Source of the DNA: Salinimicrobium soli
GTDB taxonomy: Bacteria > Bacteroidota > Bacteroidia > Flavobacteriales > Flavobacteriaceae
Assembly: GCF_048323655.1 (NCBI RefSeq)
Contig: NZ_JBLUWW010000006.1
Span: forward strand, 186,001 to 250,000
Length of the DNA: 64,000 nucleotides
Reading direction: 5' to 3'
Of this stretch, positions 58,593 through 64,000 are shown piece after piece. A program made the translations under genes and the position numbers. The notes beneath the pieces were generated by a model. It was not told the origin of the DNA. It did no database searches and saw only the letters and a list, made by a program, of their open reading frames with translations. Every line of letters starts with the position of its first letter. The first letter of the stretch is position 1.

Positions 58593-59744
58593 ATGAAGAT
58601 TCTAATGATATCTATGTTTTCAAATCATTTTTTTAACTGGACCGAACAGCTAAAAGATTCAGGTTTTGAGATCCATTGGATAGATGTTTTTGACTCTAAC
58701 ACTTTTGTAAAAAAAATTGATTTTGTACATCAGATTACCGGCTGGCGCAACAGGTGGGATTATCCGGGACGATATTGGGTGAAAAATAGAGCTACTATGG
58801 TAGATAAAGCCATTAACTTTCTAAATCAAAGGAAGCTTAGTAATGTGGTAGCTGAGAAAATACAAGAAATAAAACCTGATGTAGTGCAAAGTTTTGTTCT
58901 ATTTTCTGGAGCTTTTCCTATTTTAAAGGTTATGAAGAAGAATCCAGGGATAAAATGGATTTATTCTGCCTGGGGGAATGATTTGTATTTTATGCAAAAT
59001 ATTCCTGAAGAGTTGGAAAAAATAAAAGCTACCTTGCCCTATTTTGATTATATGTTTGCAGACTGCGACAGAGATGGTCAATTGGCTAGAAATCTTGGTT
59101 TTAAAGGAACATATTTGGGTACTTTTCCAGGAGGTGGAGGGTACAATAGTGAATTTTGGAATGAATCCTTTATTCCTCATGATTCAAGGGAGGTCATTCT
59201 CATTAAGGGTTACCAGGGAATGCTTGGGCGAGCCTATTTTATTATGGAAGCCCTGGGAAAAATCAAAGAAGTACTAAGTCCTTATAGAATAATCGTTTTT
59301 GCTTGTGATCCCGACTTAGAGAAAAGCGTAGAAGAGCTGGGATTAAGTAAATGGAACAATTTTCAGGTATTGGGTAAAATACCGCATAGGAAAGTCTTGA
59401 AGTTAATGGGAGAATCCAAAATTTATATTGGTAATTGTATTTCAGATGGTATGCCAAACACCCTGCTGGAAGCGATAGTTATGGGAGCCTTCCCTATTCA
59501 ATCTAATCCTGGAGGAGCAACAGCCGAGCTTATTGAACATGGAAAAAATGGTTATTTAATAGAAGATCCTGAAAATGCTGAGGAAATTGCTTGTTATATT
59601 AGAAGAGCAGTGGAAAATAGAAATTTTGTAAGGGAGGCGGTTCAATATAGTAATCAAAACCTCAGACCTTATTTAGAAAGAAATTTTATCAAAGAGAAAG
59701 TCTTAAAAGCTTACCATCAGGTGGAAACTCAATTGCAACAATAA
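58593..59744 (+). CDS. Family 4 glycosyltransferase
   Basis: A 383-residue GT-B protein: MKILMISMFSNHFFNWTEQL, KPDVVQSFVLFSGAFPILKV and WIYSAWGNDLYFMQN in the N-terminal half. The donor half has LGKIPHRKVLKLMGESKIYI, then DGMPNTLLEAIVMGAFPIQS, where the S-D-G-x-P-N-T-L-L-E-A block carries the GT4 glutamates. It follows the previous gene by 5 nt, and the next gene begins 1 nt after its stop. Confidence 0.88.
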   Translation: MKILMISMFSNHFFNWTEQLKDSGFEIHWIDVFDSNTFVKKIDFVHQITGWRNRWDYPGRYWVKNRATMVDKAINFLNQRKLSNVVAEKIQEIKPDVVQSFVLFSGAFPILKVMKKNPGIKWIYSAWGNDLYFMQNIPEELEKIKATLPYFDYMFADCDRDGQLARNLGFKGTYLGTFPGGGGYNSEFWNESFIPHDSREVILIKGYQGMLGRAYFIMEALGKIKEVLSPYRIIVFACDPDLEKSVEELGLSKWNNFQVLGKIPHRKVLKLMGESKIYIGNCISDGMPNTLLEAIVMGAFPIQSNPGGATAELIEHGKNGYLIEDPENAEEIACYIRRAVENRNFVREAVQYSNQNLRPYLERNFIKEKVLKAYHQVETQLQQ

Positions 59745-59745
59745 A

Positions 59746-60825
59746 TTGCTAAGTGTACTGATCCCATATCGCGACCGTCAAATCGATCATGTTCGGAATT
59801 GTCTACAGTCTTTTGATGAGCAGGAGGATAAAAACTTTAAGGTTCATTTTATTGATTATGGATCCCATGATAGCTTTTCTCCTAAAGCCCAATCCTTATG
59901 TTACCAATTTTCTTTTGTAGAATATATATGCTATGCGGTGCAAGATCAGCCCTGGAACAAGGCAAAGGCATTAAATTCAGTAATAAAACATTTAGAGTCT
60001 GAATTTTGTTTGATTGCTGATGTTGATATGATCTTTCGTCAGGATTTTATAGCCAAGGCAAGGAGTCTTCAAGATCTAAAAAAGTGTGTTTATTTTCAGG
60101 TGGGTTTTTTGTCTTCCAAAGAATCTGTGCAGAACAAAAAGTTCTTTGATTTCAGTACTTATAGAAAAAGTAATGGAGAGGCGACAGGGATTTCCCTATT
60201 GCCGGTGGAAGTTCTCAAAGACCTGAAAGGTTTTGATGAATTTTATCATTTCTGGGGTGCAGAGGACACCGATCTTCACGTTCGATTAGAAAATATCGGT
60301 CTTGATATTGAATTTTATGAAAAGGAGGTAATGGTACTTCATCAGTGGCATTCTACTTATCGTTTAGAAGAAAAGTCTAAGCTTTCAGAGAAATTGCAAA
60401 TAAATGGTATTGTCGCACTCAATCACCAGATTTTGAAAAGTGCAAAAAAAGAAAATAGAACAGCGGTAAATCCAAGAGGTTGGGGAGAGATTCCTTCAGA
60501 GAAAACAATGCAGGAACTATATCAGAAAGAGGTCGGTCAGTATATAACCAACGAGAGAAATGAAATTGAGGAACTGCTTTACAGGAAATTACCTCAATTG
60601 GAAAATGGGATCTTCAAAGTACAGATCAAAGCAGCGAGAGAACCCATCACTTTGAAATATAGAATAAAAAAGGTGTTGAAAATGAAAGTAAAGAGCTATT
60701 ATTCCCTGAAAGAAATAAACGATCGTCTATTACTGCATTTGATCTCCTTTCACAGACAGGAACCTTATTACTATAAAGTCAGGAATGGAGGCAGTCTAAT
60801 TGAGTTTGCTATTCGAATATCATGA
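59746..60825 (+). CDS. GT2/GT7-like glycosyltransferase with galactosyltransferase C-terminal block
   Basis: A 359-residue GT-A protein. VLIPYRDRQIDHVRNCLQSF, then KAKALNSVIKHLESEFCLIA and DVDMIFRQDFIAKARS provide the DxD-type site (ADVDMIF). Later, GISLLPVEVLKDLKGFDEFY and HFWGAEDTDLHVRLENIGLD match the W-G-x-E-D-x-D-L block of the GT7 galactosyltransferase C-terminal family (chondroitin-synthase-like). It starts with TTG at 59746. It overlaps the next gene by 4 nt. Confidence 0.87.
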   Translation: MLSVLIPYRDRQIDHVRNCLQSFDEQEDKNFKVHFIDYGSHDSFSPKAQSLCYQFSFVEYICYAVQDQPWNKAKALNSVIKHLESEFCLIADVDMIFRQDFIAKARSLQDLKKCVYFQVGFLSSKESVQNKKFFDFSTYRKSNGEATGISLLPVEVLKDLKGFDEFYHFWGAEDTDLHVRLENIGLDIEFYEKEVMVLHQWHSTYRLEEKSKLSEKLQINGIVALNHQILKSAKKENRTAVNPRGWGEIPSEKTMQELYQKEVGQYITNERNEIEELLYRKLPQLENGIFKVQIKAAREPITLKYRIKKVLKMKVKSYYSLKEINDRLLLHLISFHRQEPYYYKVRNGGSLIEFAIRIS

Positions 60826-61430
60826 AAAAGTTAATTCGCTTCCTCAGTAATAAAATTAGAGCTGCTAAGCATCGAAGGAAAATTTCCAGACAGGTCAGAA
60901 TAACGCGAAAACTAAAAGCCGGAAAAAAGACTGATTATGAGAGGTGGCAGGCAGAGGAGCATCTTTTTCAAGATTGGAATGAGCGTACCTGCATTATGGG
61001 AAATATGGTGGAGCCTGATTCAAAAGTAATTGAGTTTGGAGCTGGCAATATGGTACTGAGAGATTTATTGCCTGAAGGATGTGAATACACTCCTTCTGAT
61101 CTTATTCAAAGAAACCCCTCTGTTTTAAAATGTGATCTAAATAAAAAAATTCCATTTGATCTTGCTGGTTTTGATACTGCAGTTTTCAGTGGGGTTCTGG
61201 AATATGTGTATGATATAGCGTTTGTTTTTGCTCAATTAAATCCTAAAATTAAAAAAGTAGTTTTATCTTATTCCTGTACAGATATTTCTAAGGCCAATCG
61301 ATTGGAGAATGGGTGGTTAAGTGATTATACTAAAGGAGAATTAATGGAAATTTTTGATAGTAACAGTTATAAAATAGTGGAGTATAGAGAATGGCGTAAC
61401 CAGTCAATATTTAAACTCCTGAAGAGATGA
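60822..61430 (+). CDS. SAM-dependent methyltransferase-like protein
   Basis: A 202-residue protein with a very basic N-terminus (KKLIRFLSNKIRAAKHRRKI), then SKVIEFGAGNMVLRDLLPEG (SAM motif I), PSDLIQRNPSVLKCDLNKKI (acidic motif II) and FDTAVFSGVLEYVYDIAFVF (motif IV), the MetW/methyltransferase 11 layout. It is small for the group, with few residues after motif IV. The 4-nt overlaps on both sides place it between a glycosyltransferase and a sulfotransferase. The target is unknown. Confidence 0.75.
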   Translation: MKKLIRFLSNKIRAAKHRRKISRQVRITRKLKAGKKTDYERWQAEEHLFQDWNERTCIMGNMVEPDSKVIEFGAGNMVLRDLLPEGCEYTPSDLIQRNPSVLKCDLNKKIPFDLAGFDTAVFSGVLEYVYDIAFVFAQLNPKIKKVVLSYSCTDISKANRLENGWLSDYTKGELMEIFDSNSYKIVEYREWRNQSIFKLLKR

Positions 61431-62221
61431 AGATAAAATTCCCTGATGTTTTCATCAAATATTGTCGGAACATCCAGAATTGGAATGAAAAACTATTGGG
61501 TAGTCGTAGATATAAAAAGTTCGTTATAATAAGTGATGCAAGAACAGGTTCGACTCTCCTGGCTCAACTTCTGAATTCACACCCGCAAATTGTTTGTTTT
61601 GGGGAAAAATTTAAAAAATTGGATTCTTACCCTAGCAGTAAGATCTGGAGTGGTATTTTTAGAAAACGTCACAGGAAAATAAAGTGGGTCGGTTTCAAAC
61701 TATTCTACTTCCACCCGGTCCAAGGTATAGATAAAGATATTTGGAATATCTTGGCTGAAGATGAAGAAGTTGTAGTAATACACTTAATGCGGAACAATAT
61801 TCTTAGATCCTATGTTTCAAAGAAAATTGGTCTGCAAACAAGGCTATGGACTAAAACTCCACGTGATCCTGATGAGATTGAGCTTAAAGATAAGAAAGTA
61901 TATTTACCTCCAGATGAATGCATAGAAACTTTTAAGACGATTGAAAAATATTATCAGGAAACAAAAAAGAGGTTTAAGAGTCACAAAATTATACCCGTTT
62001 TTTATGAGGATCTCAGTAGGAACAAGCAAAAAGAAATGAATTCGCTTTTTAAGGAATTCGGAGTTCTCCCTTATGAGGTTTCTTCTACTATGATTAAACA
62101 AAACCCGGAAAATTTAAATGATCTTATTATTAATTACTATGAGTTAAAAGAGCAATTTTCAGGAACTAAATGGGAAAGGTTTTTTTACCATGATACAAAC
62201 CAAACTTTTAGCCCGTCTTAA
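61427..62221 (+). CDS. Sulfotransferase family protein
   Basis: A 264-residue protein. VIISDARTGSTLLAQLLNSH (about 33-52) is the 5'-phosphosulfate loop (R-T-G-S-T), CFGEKFKKLDSYPSSKIW follows, and VVVIHLMRNNILRSYVSKKI contains the R...S of the 3'-phosphate site, of the Stf0/Sulfotransfer_3 type. VFYEDLSRNKQKEMNSLFKE is the late block. It overlaps the methyltransferase-like gene by 4 nt. It is the fourth sulfotransferase in the locus. Confidence 0.88.
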   Translation: MKIKFPDVFIKYCRNIQNWNEKLLGSRRYKKFVIISDARTGSTLLAQLLNSHPQIVCFGEKFKKLDSYPSSKIWSGIFRKRHRKIKWVGFKLFYFHPVQGIDKDIWNILAEDEEVVVIHLMRNNILRSYVSKKIGLQTRLWTKTPRDPDEIELKDKKVYLPPDECIETFKTIEKYYQETKKRFKSHKIIPVFYEDLSRNKQKEMNSLFKEFGVLPYEVSSTMIKQNPENLNDLIINYYELKEQFSGTKWERFFYHDTNQTFSPS

Positions 62222-62285
62222 AAAAAAAGACTTCTAATAATATGAAGAATTATCCCACTGCTCAGGCAAATCAAGGTCTTATTTG

Positions 62286-63158
62286 ATGAACACTAAGTTA
62301 GCAGCAAAAATTTTGCTTTTTCAAGTACTAGATGAACTTCCAGAGCATTTGGGCATAAGAATTTATCATTTTCTGCAAAGTAAGTTTCAACAGAGATCCC
62401 TGGAACAAAAGATTAAAGCCGCTCAGGGAACTTATCAACAACTGCAGCGTCTAACCGATACAGTAGGGATTTCTTTAAAAGATAAAAAGATTCTTGAAAT
62501 AGGTTCGGGCTGGTTACCTATCATGCCTTATTTTATAACGTATCTGGGCGGAGCAAAAAAAGTAGAGACGTATGATCTCTACAGGCATTATAATTCAGTT
62601 TCAATAAAGAAATTGAATCTCCTGTTTGTTCAACAGTTCGGAATTGAAATTCAAAATACTACGGGAGAATTTTCTCTTCCTCCTGAAGTAGAATATTATC
62701 CCAATAAAGATCTATCAGGTGAAATTTTGAAAAATATCGATGTCATTTATTCTAGATTCGTTTTAGAACACGTGAGTCCGGATGAAATAAAAAAGATGCA
62801 CTTGAGGTTTAAAAATTCTCTTGACCCCGGTACCCTTGTCATTCATTTTATTTCTCCCAGTGATCATAGGGCTTATGTGGATAAGAGCCTTTCTTTACAG
62901 GATTTTTTAAGATTTTCTAAGACAGAGTGGAAGAAAAAATGCACAAAGTTCGATTATCACAACCGTCTTCGTCTGCCAGAATATCTTGAAATTTTTAAGG
63001 AACTCGGTTATTATTTAGAGCATGTTGAATTTGAAATACCTTCTAAAAATAGCACGTCCTATGAAAAGTTTAAAGCCGTATCTATTCATGAAGATTTCGC
63101 AGGCTTTACTGAAGAAGAATTAATGGCCGGCAGTATTAATCTGGTATTAAAGGTGTAA
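62286..63158 (+). CDS. SAM-dependent methyltransferase-like protein
   Basis: 290 residues from the ATG at 62286 (TTG immediately before it is not needed). LKDKKILEIGSGWLPIMPYF is SAM motif I, VETYDLYRHYNSVSIKKLNL motif II, and DVIYSRFVLEHVSPDEIKKM the motif IV region of methyltransferase 11/23-type proteins. SPSDHRAYVDKSLSLQDFLR and YHNRLRLPEYLEIFKELGYY resemble a family common in polysaccharide loci. The target is unknown. A GTG-started gene follows 3 nt later. Confidence 0.8.
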   Translation: MNTKLAAKILLFQVLDELPEHLGIRIYHFLQSKFQQRSLEQKIKAAQGTYQQLQRLTDTVGISLKDKKILEIGSGWLPIMPYFITYLGGAKKVETYDLYRHYNSVSIKKLNLLFVQQFGIEIQNTTGEFSLPPEVEYYPNKDLSGEILKNIDVIYSRFVLEHVSPDEIKKMHLRFKNSLDPGTLVIHFISPSDHRAYVDKSLSLQDFLRFSKTEWKKKCTKFDYHNRLRLPEYLEIFKELGYYLEHVEFEIPSKNSTSYEKFKAVSIHEDFAGFTEEELMAGSINLVLKV

Positions 63159-63161
63159 GGA

Positions 63162-63803
63162 GTGAACAAGAATCTTCTAAAGGTTTACAAAAGTTTCTTA
63201 CATAAAGAGGGCAATCAATATATTGCCAGTGAATATGCAGTGCAAAAGATCTACAAAATTATAAAGACCTTTGATATCACCCATGTGCTTGAAGTGGGGT
63301 TAGGAATTGGGAGCATTTCAGGAAGTATTTTGGCAGTCAATAATAATATTCAATATTCCGGGACTGAATCAAACCCCTTCTGTAAAAAAGCTCTTGAGCG
63401 AAATCTAGGCACTAAAATTAATTATCTCACTGTGTTTGATGACATAACCTCCATAGCGGGAATTAAGCCTATCGAATTTCTTATTATTGATGGGGCAGAT
63501 AATAGTTTAAGAGGTGTAAAGGAATTACTCAATCAGCATGCAATAATAGTAATAGAGGGTGATCGAACTCCGCAATTGAAAGTATTGAGAGAACTGTTTC
63601 CCTATCATAAGTATGTGCATTCTATCAGCCTGAAAAAGAATTCAGGATCGGGACCTTTTAAAGAAGGCACCTGGCAGGGAGGCCTGAAAATAATTTTTAT
63701 TGATCCTACATGGAAACAAAAGATCTGGTGGGCCAGGGAAAAACTGCTTACCAAGTTAAAATATCAGTATCCCGGAAGATATTTTGGTAGCACAACAGAT
63801 TGA
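63162..63803 (+). CDS. Class I methyltransferase-like protein
   Basis: A 213-residue protein with apparent GTG start at 63162. DITHVLEVGLGIGSISGSIL is SAM motif I, QYSGTESNPFCKKALERNLG motif II, and IEFLIIDGADNSLRGVKELL the motif IV strand. IVIEGDRTPQLKVLRELFPY resembles the post-motif strand of O-methyltransferases. The C-terminus is basic and aromatic. It is the last complete gene before the nonulosonate synthase gene. Function beyond the fold is unknown. Confidence 0.7.
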   Translation: MNKNLLKVYKSFLHKEGNQYIASEYAVQKIYKIIKTFDITHVLEVGLGIGSISGSILAVNNNIQYSGTESNPFCKKALERNLGTKINYLTVFDDITSIAGIKPIEFLIIDGADNSLRGVKELLNQHAIIVIEGDRTPQLKVLRELFPYHKYVHSISLKKNSGSGPFKEGTWQGGLKIIFIDPTWKQKIWWAREKLLTKLKYQYPGRYFGSTTD

Positions 63804-63865
63804 AGAGCCAGATAAAGGTTTTTCTTTGTTTTATAATATTTACCTTGCAATCAAAATTTTTATAA

Positions 63866-64000
63866 ATGGCCTTTATTATCGCAGAGGTAGGTCAAGCTCA
63901 TGAAGGCAGTTTGGGTATGGCACTTTCCTATATAGACGCCTTGGCTGAAACCGGAGTAGATGCCGTAAAATTCCAGGTTCACATAGCCGAAGCCGAAAGC
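63866..64000 (+). CDS. Nonulosonic acid synthase (NeuB-like), truncated by window edge
   Basis: The first 45 codons of a gene running off the right edge. AFIIAEVGQAHEGSLGMALS and GVDAVKFQVH match the N-terminus of N-acetylneuraminate/legionaminate synthases (IIAE-G-NH-G, A-KFQ). NeuB condenses a free ManNAc-type sugar with phosphoenolpyruvate, the step between the NeuC-like (27349-28506) and NeuA-like (26570-27268) enzymes. It is about 35 kb from them and on the opposite strand. A 62-nt gap separates it from the previous gene. Confidence 0.88.
   Translation, partial: MAFIIAEVGQAHEGSLGMALSYIDALAETGVDAVKFQVHIAEAES

Noticed and set aside
29204..64000. Insertion sequence or prophage origin of the glycan locus
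   Set aside because: No transposase, integrase, terminal inverted repeats or phage genes were found; acquisition remains possible but is not shown by such marks.

Overview
The window looks like a chromosome segment of a marine-type Flavobacteriaceae bacterium (Bacteroidota). The reasons are a SecA without the C-terminal zinc motif, DUF2795, DUF4199 and DUF2911 proteins, Bacteroidota-type promoters (TTG, about 19 nt, TAnnTTTG), few visible Shine-Dalgarno sites, and gene content close to Gramella/Salegentibacter-like genomes. The genus is an inference. No rRNA, tRNA, transposase, prophage or CRISPR array was seen.

Region 1 (1-17.5 kb) is mostly housekeeping. A minus-strand operon pairs a DPM1-like glycosyltransferase with a duplicated LAB_N membrane protein and an ArnT/GT39-type transferase cut by the left edge. 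Next come an NAD-dependent epimerase, MeaB, an Ohr/OsmC protein lacking its peroxidatic cysteine, an ECF sigma/anti-sigma operon with a secreted repeat protein, an M23 peptidase, a DUF2911 protein, a probable iron-handling trio (DUF2383 ferritin-like, VIT1-type transporter, Tp34-like), a DUF4199 protein, SecA, a DUF2795 protein, a PduO-type cobalamin adenosyltransferase, two tiny membrane proteins and a LolD/MacB-type ATPase.

Region 2 (17.5-28.6 kb) carries an O-methyltransferase, an ABC-F ATPase, Wza and Wzc export proteins, a decayed four-helix-bundle (23S rRNA intervening-sequence type) gene, an asparagine synthase, and NeuA- and NeuC-like enzymes of nonulosonic (sialic-type) acid synthesis. 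It is littered with short arrays of degenerate heptanucleotide repeats, each with a different unit. Most begin or end at gene edges, and one composite array lies inside the methyltransferase gene.

Region 3 (28.6-64 kb) is one large surface-glycan locus, mostly on the plus strand. It encodes about 17 glycosyltransferases or candidates, four sulfotransferases, FkbM and other methyltransferases, a pyruvyltransferase, GDP-fucose synthesis (Gmd, Fcl), UDP-ManNAc synthesis (WecB), an MBOAT plus SGNH acylation pair, a Wzm/Wzt ABC exporter with a glycan-binding tail, and the start of NeuB at the right edge. Together they predict a heavily decorated (sulfated, acylated, methylated, pyruvylated) polysaccharide containing fucose and nonulosonic acid. 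Nine genes of this locus appear to start with TTG. No Wzx or Wzy was recognised.

The observations most worth checking are the heptamer arrays at gene boundaries, the sulfated-glycan locus, the LAB_N operon, and the Ohr protein without its catalytic cysteine.
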